From Bremia lactucae (Eukaryota > Oomycota > Peronosporomycetes > Peronosporales > Peronosporaceae): DNA of 24,715 nucleotides. The position numbers and the translations under genes are program-made. Below, piece by piece: positions 1 to 9,200 of the stretch. The DNA is taken from NCBI RefSeq assembly GCF_004359215.1, contig NC_090620.1, forward strand, positions 3,656,148 to 3,680,862. The letters are read 5' to 3'. Numbering within the stretch: the stretch's first letter is position 1; each line of letters begins with the position of its first letter. A model generated the notes under the pieces. That model ran no database searches, was not told where the DNA came from, and saw only the letters and a program-made list of their open reading frames with translations.

Positions 1-107
1 ATGGTCAATTACTAAATAATAGTAATTAGACCCAACACTCGGGTGTGGTGCACATTTGTGACCAACCCTTGTGGATGTGATGCACATGGGTGCATTCACA
101 TTAGGAG

Positions 108-150
108 GGATGACGCCCAGCGTCATCCATGATGACGGCTAGCGTCATCA
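108..150. repeat. Two adjacent perfect palindromes in LTR B
   Basis: GGATGACGC (108-116) pairs with GCGTCATCC (120-128) across a 3-nt loop. TGATGACG (130-137) pairs with CGTCATCA (143-150) across a 5-nt loop. The same GATGACGC-type palindromes occur in the other B copies, so they are a family character. Confidence 0.8.
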
Positions 151-192
151 GTTACGCGAGGTATCTATAAAGATACGCTCGCAATACATATT

Positions 193-218
193 AAATGATA
201 TCTATAGAGATATCATTT
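193..218. repeat. 11-bp stem palindrome in LTR B
   Basis: AAATGATATCT (193-203) and AGATATCATTT (208-218) are perfect reverse complements around ATAG. The solo LTR copy near 15013 has lost the right arm, which marks the point where similarity between the two copies drops. Confidence 0.75.
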
Positions 219-488
219 TAATTGGTAAAAATAGGTATTTGTATTTAATTCTATTAAATATAAATCAGTCTGAAATTTACTACCTACTTGGTAAGTGCGC
301 ACGAGGAGACGGATTACCGCTCCCGTGACGTCACTTCACCAGAGTTCTTAGTGTGTTGGGTGAGGTCGCTTGCGCGCCCACCACAACTACCTCACTGCAC
401 GCAAGAGAAGCAGGTGCAAACCGCTTCCTCGCTGTGCTAGGGTGTGTGCTAAGTAGAGCGTGGCCGCATTACGACGTGCCCGCCTACA

Positions 489-640
489 TCGTCTCTGTCC
501 AAATTAGACACCATTGCCAAGATTGCATCGTTTCCTACGGTCAAACTCATTAGTTCGACCGGACTCCTTTCTATGTCACTTAGAAAGGAGTAGCTTTTAG
601 GGGAAAGTGCGTGATGCGTATTCCTACTATCATCTAACAT
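489..640 (-). pseudogene. 5' fragment of family A gag, cut by LTR B
   Basis: The minus-strand frame starts with ATG at 640 and encodes about 50 residues including SYSFLSDIERS and TVGNDAILAM before running into LTR B at 488. The same segment is found at 18958-19179 (SYSFLKDIERS, TVGNDDILAM), where clear Gag and a zinc knuckle follow, so this is the N-terminus of the family A Gag. Everything downstream of residue ~50 is missing here, so it cannot make a capsid protein. PBS and LTR lie immediately upstream (685-1152) in the expected order. Confidence 0.8.
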
Positions 641-684
641 GTCGATGTTAGATGTGGGAAATGTGGCTCTTGGACGGACTACTA

Positions 685-694
685 AGTGCTACCA
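685..694 (-). other. Primer-binding site of family A element
   Basis: Two bases after the LTR end on the minus strand comes TGGTAGCACT, followed by TAGTAGTCCGTCC. The same block follows the LTR ends at 16296 and 18907. TGG complements the tRNA 3' CCA. The first eight bases would suit a tRNA ending UGCUACCA, as some initiator Met tRNAs do; the tRNA identity is inference. Confidence 0.65.
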
Positions 695-713
695 GGTGTA
701 ACGAGGCACTGCC

Positions 714-738
714 GACTTGTACTGTTTCAGTACAAGTC
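714..738. repeat. LTR A terminal hairpin (H3)
   Basis: GACTTGTACTG (714-724) pairs perfectly with CAGTACAAGTC (728-738) around TTT. The equivalent at 18866-18890 keeps a 10-bp perfect stem with a different 5-nt loop. Confidence 0.8.
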
Positions 739-812
739 CACCTCGCACTGCTTCAGTTGCGAGTAGTGCCTTACGTTATTTCACGTACACTAGTACGTGC
801 AGGGAAGACTTT

Positions 813-836
813 TCTTTAAGGTAACTAGCTTAAAGA
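813..836. repeat. LTR A hairpin H1 with variable stem
   Basis: TCTTTAAG (813-820) and CTTAAAGA (829-836) pair perfectly. At the same place in other copies the stem has another sequence but still pairs: 16176-16199 and 23592-23622. Confidence 0.7.
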
Positions 837-1152
837 CGGTAAAATGAAAACTCTATTAATATAATTAAGTATCTCTTTTTCTATCTTTGTAAATGCTAAC
901 TTAATTATAATCTAATACTAAACATGTAATTGAATTCTTATCTCTATCTTACCTGTAACTCTCTCTTTGATTACTCCTACAGCTGATTAGTCTGCGGAAT
1001 AAATAGATATAATGGTCTATACCTATTTATGGATAAGAATTCTGAACATTACTGTATAAAGTAATATCCTGCAAATATTATCTTCCTTTTAGATAATATA
1101 TTAATTAACAACCTTTAAGTGTGAATTTCATGTAATGATACACCCCGTTACA

Positions 1153-1163
1153 TCTCTCCTCAA
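1153..1163 (-). other. Polypurine tract candidate
   Basis: Reading the minus strand, TTGAGGAGAGA lies directly before the TGTAACGGGG start of the LTR. A purine run abutting an LTR is the plus-strand primer site of a retroelement's 3' end. It may also be a chance purine run in host flank, because the sequence beyond it has no recognisable pol. Confidence 0.45.
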
Positions 1164-1972
1164 TTTGTTTTCAAGCATGATGGTTAGGACAAAAGTACTG
1201 TCTTTCTCGTTCTAGCAGTCCTGGAACTGCCTGTCATCGATGACGTCTCGGCTACTGCATGAAGAAAACTTAACAGGTCGTGGTTTTCGTTATAGTGTCC
1301 TTGACGCGCGATTGATTTTAAGAATAAACCGTCTGCAGCTTCGTGCTAGCTGGTCACATGTCCACCACTTCTGCTGTTAGTCCTGTAATTTTGACAGACC
1401 TTTGCCTTTCTTCTTATAGTGCTTTCATGGGGCGTACTATTTGCACCTTAAGACTGCAGCTACATTTAAAAGGTCAAGTTCAGCTAACCTATTGTCGATA
1501 GCTTGAATATCGAAATAAGCAAAATGAACGAAGGTACCATCTTATCACTGGTTTAAAATTGTCTGTCAAATTACGCTCCGCGCCTGTGCGCAACATGAAG
1601 TTCACATATACTATGCCATCATCTTCACGGCAAGTAAATCCAGCATGGTAGTCCAAAGACACAAATCGTTGCTGCATAAATCGATTCTATCTCAGCATGG
1701 TTACCTCAAGTCACACCCGACAAGTCGACAATTTGCGTTTACTTAATTCGAATTACCAAGTTTGTATAGTCTGGCTTGCCAGACTTTATGCAAACTTTGT
1801 AACTCAAATTATACCAACGTGCCGCGCTTGTTAAGTCTCCTTTTTTACTCCCTCAGACTTAATACATACCCACAACGCGACGGTAAGAATGTAATATGGA
1901 TGTTACCTTTATAGTCGCATTGGGAAGCACATAGTGTTGTCGATATAATCTATTGTAGCTCTATGTGAGACC
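1164..1972. other. Unassigned 0.8-kb stretch between retroelement and ALG11
   Basis: I see no convincing gene here. A minus-strand frame from an ATG at 1677 to 1489 gives 62 residues, including HAGFTCREDDGIVYVNFMLR, with a composition that looks protein-like but matches no family I recognise. It could be a fragment of a decayed gene or element. The AT-rich part next to 1972 is the 3' flank of ALG11. Confidence 0.4.
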
Positions 1973-3406
1973 TTAAAAAAAATCATTCATTTCTGCTAGA
2001 AACTGTTCCCCAAATGCTTTATCAGAGTATCGCAATGAAGACTGACGAGCTGCTTTTCGCATCTGAATTGATTCAGCTGGAGATTTGTTTAATAATAACA
2101 TCATCTTAGTCGCATATTCGTCTGCTGTGAGCGCCAAGTACCCTGTCTCGGGCTTGACAATATCTGCCTTGGGTCCACCAGAGTTGTTTGCAATCACGAG
2201 AATCCCCGCCGCCATCATCTCGACGTTGCTAATTCCAAAGTGCTCGTTAAACATTGTGTGTATGCCAATGGAGCTCCTGGATAAGTACCGCTTGAGCTCA
2301 GTAAAGCTCGCATTCACTACAAACTCCACACGGTCAGCAATTCCAAGCTCGCGTGCCTGCCTTTTTAAAGTTTCAACACGAGCACTATCGTCGGTGTTGC
2401 GACAGCTTCCGACTAACACAAGTCGAAAGTCTTTAAACGTGGTTGTCATGGGCTCTGTATACTTTGTCAAAAGCACTTGAAAAGCCTGCAATTGCAGCAG
2501 CTGATTCTTCTCTGGTCGAAATTGAGACACCGAGAGAGCAATTAATTCACGATTCTCCAGACTAAACTCCACATACTCTTGCATGGCTCCACAAGGTGGG
2601 TATACAATCGTAGGGGTCTTACCCCACAGCTGTTTAATATGGTTGTACGTCCACGTGGAGTTTACCATGACTACGTTTGTGCAGAGCTTCCCAACCAAGC
2701 TGTAGAGAGAGGCGAAAAGGCGGTAGTATACAAACTTCGCCAAAGACCTTAACGAACTTGCGGCAATACTCGCGTCGTTGTTAAATCCTGCATCACGCTG
2801 CTGCACTTTGGAGATCATATCGGTCGAGATCATTGGGTAGTGCACGTAGGCTACCACAATACACGCGTAAAACAGACTCGCCACCACGTACGAGAACGGA
2901 CAACCGGTCGTATCGACCCAAATCGTTGGATGTAGTCCCTGCTCCGAGCTCTTTTGCAAGGCTTCAAGTGCAAGGCGCACATGCGCTACACTCTGCCACA
3001 ATAGCGTGAAGCTCGGATAGCGACTGGGCTCGAGGATCTCGCGGCTGCGCAATGGCACAAGCGTCACGTGATGCTCAACGTGAAACGTTTGGAGCTGCGG
3101 CAGATTGAATTCGTCAGCAGCTCTAGCTAACAGTTCTGCAGCTGACAGGCCGTCGTCACCAGCGTAGAGCGCGATACGAAGATCACTATTTACGCGTCGA
3201 GAGTGCTGTACCAGTGCCAACAATGTGCAGTAGAGAACGCGCTCGCCACCGCCGCCGCCATTAGCATAAGGGTGAAAGATGCCAATAATTGTATTTTTGG
3301 ATGCGGCATTGCGAGACCGTGTACACGCATAACGAGTAAGAAAGATCGAGAGGAGGATGGCCAGCGGCATGAGCAAGGGCAACCACATGACAAACATTGG
3401 GGGCAT
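1973..3406 (-). CDS. ALG11: GDP-Man:Man3GlcNAc2-PP-dolichol alpha-1,2-mannosyltransferase
   Basis: ALG11 adds the fourth and fifth mannoses, in alpha-1,2 linkage, to dolichol-linked Man3GlcNAc2 on the cytosolic face of the ER, before flipping of Man5. The protein has 477 residues; human ALG11 has about 490. A hydrophobic N-terminal segment (about 5-24) would anchor it in the ER. The glycine-rich signature HPYANGGGGGERVLY is at 45-59. The GT4 donor-binding half follows, with SQFRPEKNQ around 294-302, MFNEHFGISNVEMMAAG at 385-401 containing the E-x7-E pair (E388, E396), and NNSGGPKADIV at 407-417. ATG at 3406 opens the frame, and the anchor follows at once. There is no intron. It is divergently arranged with the FHA gene, 238 bp apart. 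Family assignment is firm; activity is inferred from intact motifs. Confidence 0.96.
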   Translation of the reverse strand: MPPMFVMWLPLLMPLAILLSIFLTRYACTRSRNAASKNTIIGIFHPYANGGGGGERVLYCTLLALVQHSRRVNSDLRIALYAGDDGLSAAELLARAADEFNLPQLQTFHVEHHVTLVPLRSREILEPSRYPSFTLLWQSVAHVRLALEALQKSSEQGLHPTIWVDTTGCPFSYVVASLFYACIVVAYVHYPMISTDMISKVQQRDAGFNNDASIAASSLRSLAKFVYYRLFASLYSLVGKLCTNVVMVNSTWTYNHIKQLWGKTPTIVYPPCGAMQEYVEFSLENRELIALSVSQFRPEKNQLLQLQAFQVLLTKYTEPMTTTFKDFRLVLVGSCRNTDDSARVETLKRQARELGIADRVEFVVNASFTELKRYLSRSSIGIHTMFNEHFGISNVEMMAAGILVIANNSGGPKADIVKPETGYLALTADEYATKMMLLLNKSPAESIQMRKAARQSSLRYSDKAFGEQFLAEMNDFF

Positions 3407-3644
3407 TGCGGAAATGAAGGCTCTTGTTTAATGTGCACCACACATTGCACGACATTATTGCCACCTTCGATCGCTCCGGCTGCGTCTGCTTCGGTGGTCG
3501 GGCAGTGTCATCACCTCGTGCTGTACCTCTCCCTTGCGTCATCTTCTCGTCTCGCTTTCACGTGACCGCGAAGGAAAAACGTCGCTACAGTATTTCAATA
3601 AACTTCAGGCTCTTTTGGTTTATTACACGCTACAAAATTTGACG
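3407..3644. promoter_or_regulatory. Shared intergenic promoter region of divergent ALG11 and FHA genes
   Basis: Only 238 bp separate the two start codons, so both promoters must lie here or overlap the genes. Besides the initiator at 3411-3420 I found no clear element for the plus-strand gene. TCATC occurs at 3509 and 3539 but does not fully match the initiator consensus. Confidence 0.5.
3411..3420 (-). promoter_or_regulatory. Oomycete initiator-like element before ALG11
   Basis: The minus strand reads CCTTCATTTC about 10 bp upstream of the ALG11 ATG, matching the oomycete initiator consensus YTCANTYY. If used, the 5' leader would be only about 10 nt, so either the leader is very short or translation starts at Met4. 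Similar to the site at 6131 before the coiled-coil gene. Confidence 0.45.
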
Positions 3645-4979
3645 ATGAAAGTGACTTCCAGCAGTCGCACGTCCCGCCAAAAGTTGCACACTATGATACA
3701 CTGGAGCTGGCTGCACGCGACGGCTTACGCGTCAGTTATTGTAGTTTCTGTGTTCTACATGCACACCCAACTCACGCATTACTTCACCAGCCTCGATGCG
3801 AGACACTTGAATGAGGAGCTTCTCTACAGCCTCGCGACGATCGCGGCTATCAGTAGTGAGCATCTCGATGGACTGCACCTCATGCTATATAATCTATTTA
3901 TCAGCCTTCGCTGGCTGTTGGTGGTGCTTTCGCTTGCAGCCTGGCTCGGCACGCTTGTGCTGTCCCGCCGCTATCATAAGCACTCGCCGCTGCGGCGGAT
4001 TACCAATAGTCTCGGCTTTTACATGTACTTTGATAATCTGCGCAAGTGGCGACTTAAACACACAAAACAGCGTTCAAAACGGCATCATAGTAAGCCTAAA
4101 AAGCAATCAAAGAGTACCACAGGCACTTCGAATTGGGGCGATCTCGAGATCGACGAAAACGATCTATTAATCGTATCGTCGTTGTCTTCTGCGTCGCGCC
4201 GCTTTTCCAACCCAAAGTGGTCGCATCAGACTTGTGGCTCTCGTAAAGATGAAACACGAGACTTCATGCATCGAATGACGGAGGACAAGGGCGAAGGCAA
4301 GATTGTTTGTGCGAAGGGCGACGAGGATCTCGGCGGCAAGATCGTGCTTCATCCACGAGACGGTGCCCGGGGTGGACGTCACGAGAGCAATCAGATTATT
4401 TCCGACGACCCGTACGTGAGTCGGTTTCACTTTCAGATTCAATACGATCCCATGGAGAAGGAGTATTATCTCCAAGACCTTGGTAGCACGACCGGAACGT
4501 TTATTTTCTTAAAGCCAGACGCACCGAAACGTCTGCATGTGGGCGACCGCGTCAAGCTTGGTGACACGGAATTCGAAGTTGTGGCAATTGACGAAAACAT
4601 CACGACGGGTATGCCATATCTGCGCATTTGCTTTACTGATGGCCCACTGACCGGGGTTTGCCAGACCATTGGCAAAACTTCAGTAACGCTTGGTCGGCAT
4701 TCGAGCAATGCTCTATGCATTATCGAAGACGACTCGATTTCAGGCAGACACGTGATTGTCTCGTATTTTGGCAATGGGTTTTTCATTACCGATCTTCATA
4801 GTACCAATGGCACGGCCATTCGCCTCAGTTCCAGTGGCAAAAGAAGCCGTCGGCGCTACCTCTTGCATGGTGACGTGTTTGGTGTGGGGTCTAATCGGTT
4901 CATGGTCGAGTATTCCCACCAATTAGCCAGCCAGTGTCAGCTCGGGAAGCTTGTGCGGGAAGATAATGGGCACGCGTAG
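3645..4979 (+). CDS. Membrane-anchored protein with two FHA domains
   Basis: The product has 444 residues. The frame is open from 3534, but the first ATG is at 3645 (GACGATGA, A at -3), so I start there. Two hydrophobic stretches, about residues 24-41 and 86-108, look like membrane segments. A Lys/Arg/His-rich stretch follows at 136-156, then an acidic linker. FHA1 shows GR (244-245), SRFH (259-262) and GSTTG (280-284). FHA2 shows LGR (349-351), SGRH (366-369) and HSTNGT (385-390). These are the conserved phosphothreonine-binding loop residues, so both domains look able to bind phosphopeptides. No kinase, RING or other effector domain is present. The role is inferred to be a membrane docking site for phosphoproteins; the membrane is unknown. 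It shares its promoter region with ALG11. Confidence 0.85.
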   Translation: MKVTSSSRTSRQKLHTMIHWSWLHATAYASVIVVSVFYMHTQLTHYFTSLDARHLNEELLYSLATIAAISSEHLDGLHLMLYNLFISLRWLLVVLSLAAWLGTLVLSRRYHKHSPLRRITNSLGFYMYFDNLRKWRLKHTKQRSKRHHSKPKKQSKSTTGTSNWGDLEIDENDLLIVSSLSSASRRFSNPKWSHQTCGSRKDETRDFMHRMTEDKGEGKIVCAKGDEDLGGKIVLHPRDGARGGRHESNQIISDDPYVSRFHFQIQYDPMEKEYYLQDLGSTTGTFIFLKPDAPKRLHVGDRVKLGDTEFEVVAIDENITTGMPYLRICFTDGPLTGVCQTIGKTSVTLGRHSSNALCIIEDDSISGRHVIVSYFGNGFFITDLHSTNGTAIRLSSSGKRSRRRYLLHGDVFGVGSNRFMVEYSHQLASQCQLGKLVREDNGHA

Positions 4980-6130
4980 TTGCAAGAACTTTCTATTTAC
5001 ATGTGGTATGGATGATATAAATTTAAGGAGCTTATGAATTAGACTTAAGCTAGACGTGTTAATAGGAATGCAAAATGTACATGTACTTACCCTAAGTGTA
5101 ACGTTCGATTGTATTTTGGACTAAGAAGCCGTGACCCACCCTTATCACGTTTGTTACTTTAACGACAGTGCAACACCTATGGTACATGACGGATGCTTTC
5201 AACGAAATAGTGCAATCATCATTTTGCCATAGCGCTTTGGCATTACGTTTTTCGTCATAAATCCGCTCAGTAATCGTCACTGTAGTATGAATCCGTATTA
5301 TTGGCCTGGGGGCCAAGCAAGACAAAAAACATATAGAATCGAAGACCCTGAAAGGCAACATTTCTCGGCAAATGCGAATAATGCGTGAGCCAATATCAAA
5401 TTTTATATTTTTTTATGACTCCAGCTAATTCAAATCTAAAAACTGAATCGACGATGGTAGACCGGTGAGTTCGCTGTCTGTTGTTAAGCTATTACAAAGA
5501 TTTTCTTCCTTACAATTGTGTGACAGCTGAGGCGTGAGATACATAATCGCTTTACACTTAAGCTTATTTAAGATATCTAGAGAATGGCATTTACACTTTT
5601 CATGCCAGGTTCCACAAGACATGTTTACCAAGTGCATTTTTATTGGTTATAATTTTAAAAACCTTACAGCTATCGTGGCTTCATATATGTGGAACACCTT
5701 CACAAAAATCGGTTTCGTCGATATGATTTTTGGTCTGGTAAACTTTTCTTACGGATGACCTGAGTTTAAGGTCCGATAGTCGTATCCTCGACTGCTGTGT
5801 TCGTGCGGATTCAAACAAAGGATGTATTCTTACAAAAGAAAACTTTGGCCGGCTCGAGGCATCGCAAGATCTCTTAAGCGTGTGCAATTGCCTTAATCTT
5901 GACGTTGAAGCACCGTCTGAACCAACATTTTTAACCGAATCGGTTGAATTTTTGCTATAAGCAGTGAAACTATAATAAAACTGGCTAAATCACGAGCCAG
6001 TACACACAGCCACCTACAACCTTGCAATGATAAATCGCACGCTTGACAAGTTGCCTTCTTCGCTGATGAAGTCAATTGTATCCGATCAAACCTGTTTCCC
6101 GGATCGCTACACCCAGCCCTCACGACACCA
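4980..6130. other. Intergenic region between FHA gene and coiled-coil gene
   Basis: No convincing gene is present. The longest ATG-started frame is on the minus strand, 5361 to 5092 (89 residues), and resembles no family I know. The 5530-5760 plus-strand frame also has no recognisable motif. The region is AT-rich and holds the 3' flank of the FHA gene and the upstream region of the next gene. Confidence 0.5.
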
Positions 6131-6140
6131 TTTCATTTTT
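6131..6140 (+). promoter_or_regulatory. Oomycete initiator upstream of coiled-coil gene
   Basis: TTTCATTTTT followed by CTCAC matches the oomycete initiator YTCANTYY with the T-rich flank that commonly follows it. It lies about 115 bp before the chosen ATG at 6249, a normal leader length, and supports that start. Confidence 0.55.
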
Positions 6141-6248
6141 CTCACAGCGAAACCTGCGTTGTAGCATACCTGCGTGACAAAAAGGGCACGGTCGCTCAAT
6201 TCTAAGTGCCTCCTCGACCGTCACTCTGTCTTTCACCCGCTCACGACC

Positions 6249-9200
6249 ATGAGCGCGTCATGGGACTCGGACTTGCCGTCAATCATTGAGAAGACGAACA
6301 ACAATCTCAAGCTCTTGCGTAAAACTGGGGACAAGCCACACGTTGCCGTTACCGCTGTGAGTCACCGACCGCGCGCATTCGTTGGTGTCCACGACGATAC
6401 TGGCTCGACGTCCTCCCGCGGGTCTGCCCGCCCGGTGGCGTTTGTCCGCAATGAAGACGACACGAGCTCCATGGGATCACACGGATCTGCACGCCCTCGA
6501 GCTTACATTCGACGCGATGAGGATTCGTTTAGCTCCAACTTGTCTGCGCGGGTCAGGGCGTTCGTTCCCACGGACGACGACTCGGTTTTAAACTCGTCGC
6601 GAGGCTTAAACCGCCCCAAAGCTTACTTCCAGCCCGACGACGACATGAATTCGGCCACATCCCGCGCTTCAGCTCGACCAAAGGCATTCATACGACCTGA
6701 CGACGACAGCGCATCGATATCGTCACGTGCGTCGGCGCGTCCCAAGGCGTTTGTCCGCGGCGACGACGACACCAACTCTATGGCGTCACGTGCCTCTGCG
6801 CGTCCCAAGGCGTTTATTCGGAACGACGACGATACCAACTCCATGGCGTCGCGGGCCTCGGCGCGTCCGAAGGCGTTTGTTCGGAACGACGATGACGTGG
6901 GGTCTATGTCGAGTAATTCAGGCTTGAATAGCTCTCGCGTGGACCTAGGTAGCAGTTTTAGTCGTCCCCACGTGGGCATTGCCGGTGGCGGGGGCCTTAC
7001 TGCTGCGATGCTTCAACAACACCGTGCTGCTGGTAATGGTGCTGGACCTACACACTTTGAAATGACCGAAACTCGCTCCATAAATGGCATGTCGGCCCGG
7101 CTTCGAGATCCTCATGGCACTCCTCACGCGCAATTGCATCGGGGGCCTCGTATTCGGGTGCCGGAAGCAGACATTCCCAGCGATCTTCCCCATCACGTCC
7201 TGGATGAGCTCCGTAGGAGTCTCGAGACACATTTTGCGTCTCGTAATAGCGCAGTTGACAAGAAAGTGTCGGATTTACGGACGGATATCGTTGGGCTGAC
7301 GACACAAATGGCTGCAATGAGCTCTCAGGTCTCCGAATTGCGCGATGCCGTGGTTGCTATGAACAAGTCCTCGCCTACTGCTACTTCTGTTGCGAATTCA
7401 AAGATACTTTCCAGTATCCAAGCCAATGCTACTGCAATTGCTCGCCTTGAAGAGAATAGTGCGGTTTTTGTTGGGCAAAATGTCAGCAGCGACCGAGAGC
7501 TGACTGAGCTTGGCTCTCAAGTTAAAACGCTTTCGTTTGCAACTATGAAGATCTCGAGCTTAGAGGATAATATGGAAGCTCTTGTCGCAAATAGCCAGAA
7601 TCAAGAGCAGGGAATGTTTCAGCTCACAGACCAAGTACAGCTGATGCATCGCCAGATGGAGAACTTAATTGACATTAAGACAGTCGAAGATCTTGTAAGT
7701 ATTCGTCTTACGCGCGGATTTCGAGAAATGGAGGATCGGTTGGCTCAGAATGTGATGCTAATGGCCGACAAGCTGGAGCAAAAGGTCCAGATTTCGGAGA
7801 AACAGTCAACTTTGCAGCGTCAGGAGAGTTTGGCAGCGTTAAAAAGCGATCTGACGGACGAGATGCAGCGGCTTCAAGGCTTAGCAGTCCGAAAGAGCGA
7901 CTTGCTGCCACTACAGAATGCGCAAGTCCAGAGCAAAGAAGAAGTAGCTCATCTCTCGGCTGCGATTGATCGCCAAGATAAGGAGTTACAGGTTACCAAA
8001 TCTGTAAGTGCGACGTTGCGTGATGAGCTCGGCGATGCACGTGCGGAGCTTAATAAAGCGCTGCAGTCTCAGCAGCATAGTGTGGCGGTATTAATGGAGA
8101 AAAAGCTGATGCGTATGGTGAATGAAAGCAAGGAAAACTCGATTAAGTTTGATGATAAGCTCTCCGAGCTTGCTAAAAAGCAAAATAGTCTGGAAGATGC
8201 GACGAAGGTGCTTCAAGAAACGATGGATCAATTGAAAGAAGAGGCTAGTCAGCGTCTGCGCAGTAGCTCTATCGACAGGGAGGAGGAGAATGAAAAGCTT
8301 CGTCAGAGACTCGCACGCTCTGTCGCAGAGCTGGAGACTATGGCTTCCACAAAGGACCACTTGGACGTTCGCTTCGCTAGTGAAGAATCGCAACTTCAGT
8401 CGAGGCTAAAGGAGCTTCGCACGGCTTTATTAAATACAGAGAAACAGAGGGAGACGCAGTGTTTGGAACTTGTGCAGAAATTACAAGAAGAAAGCAAATT
8501 GATGGGTATTGCTCAGGGAAAGAATATTTTGCTGGAGAGCTTACTGGCGCGTGAAAAGAATGATAATTATGAAAAGAATGAGTCGATGCGTTTCTTGAAA
8601 GAAGAAGCTACGGAGGTGCGTGAGAAGATTCGGAAGCTGGAGAGTGATAATGAGAAACTAGTTCATCAGCTGACGCTCGAATTGCACGCGAAGCAAGTGC
8701 AGGTTAGCGCTTTAAGCAAGACGCTGAATTGTATTGAGACGGCGTCTGCTAAGGGTAAGGCCACAGCATGGCGGCGCGAGAAGGCGACTACAGAGCACAA
8801 ACTGGTTTTAGCTCAGCTGAAGCTTGAGGAAATGGAACGGGTGGCTTTGATTTTGCCGAGTGGCGACGAGGAGCAGGCAAACATCACCGCTGCTAGCATT
8901 GACGAACGCAAGGAACTGGAAGAATTGCTCTTACAGAGCCAGTTGGAAAAGGATGAACTGGAGGAAGAGTTGGAAATGTTGACTAATGAGTCAAATGCTG
9001 CAAGAGAGAGGTTGAAGGACATAGTAAAGGACACGAACAAGCTTTCGAGTGCTTACGACAAGAAGATTTGTGAATTGGAGCAGCAGATAAATGACAGGGA
9101 ACAAGCTATGCGTCAACTAAGCGACACGCTCGGTGGCAAGTGCAATCTCGATGCGCTGGAAGATGAACTGGGTGCGCTTAAAGACGAAAAAAGCAGGCTG

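Larger units (their letters stand above)
1..488 (-). mobile_element. LTR of retroelement family B, cut by the window edge
   Basis: On the minus strand this LTR begins TGTAGGCGGGCACG at 488 and reads towards position 1, where the window ends. Comparison with the complete copy at 14753-15293 shows that about 66 bp, including the terminal AGCCCGTTACA, lie outside. The first ~205 plus-strand bases match 14819 onwards with only about three differences. It sits directly against a family A gag fragment, so it was probably inserted there. It contains several perfect palindromes (108-128, 130-150, 193-218). Confidence 0.85.
697..1152 (-). mobile_element. Complete LTR of retroelement family A
   Basis: This is a 456-bp LTR on the minus strand, starting TGTAACGGGGTGTATC at 1152 and ending CTCGTTACA at 697, with the standard TG...CA ends. 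PBS and gag follow it, and a purine-rich tract precedes it. Related copies are at 15837-16296, 18519-18907 (5'-truncated) and 23253-23698 (3'-truncated). Near its 3' end it carries a row of hairpins (714-738, 782-800, 813-836). Both 5'-LTR and 3'-LTR signatures are present around the one LTR. Confidence 0.85.

Noticed and set aside
2085..2480. 131-residue plus-strand frame inside ALG11
   Set aside because: It lies antisense to the conserved GT4 half of ALG11 and has no features of its own.
3534..3644. N-terminal extension of the FHA protein from 3534
   Set aside because: The frame there begins with TTG, not ATG. The first ATG is at 3645.
5092..5361. 89-residue minus-strand frame as a gene
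   Set aside because: ATG present, but no family, no motif and no initiator; kept only as a note in the intergenic entry.
6174..6248. Extension of the coiled-coil protein from 6174
   Set aside because: Begins with GTG; the first ATG in frame is at 6249 with good context.
6363..6900. CRISPR-like regular repeats
   Set aside because: Units are in-frame protein repeats inside a long gene of a eukaryote, without unique spacers.
6623..6979. 118-residue minus-strand frame with repeated LGRAEARDA units
   Set aside because: It is the antisense of the coding repeat; the repeat unit simply has no stop on that strand.
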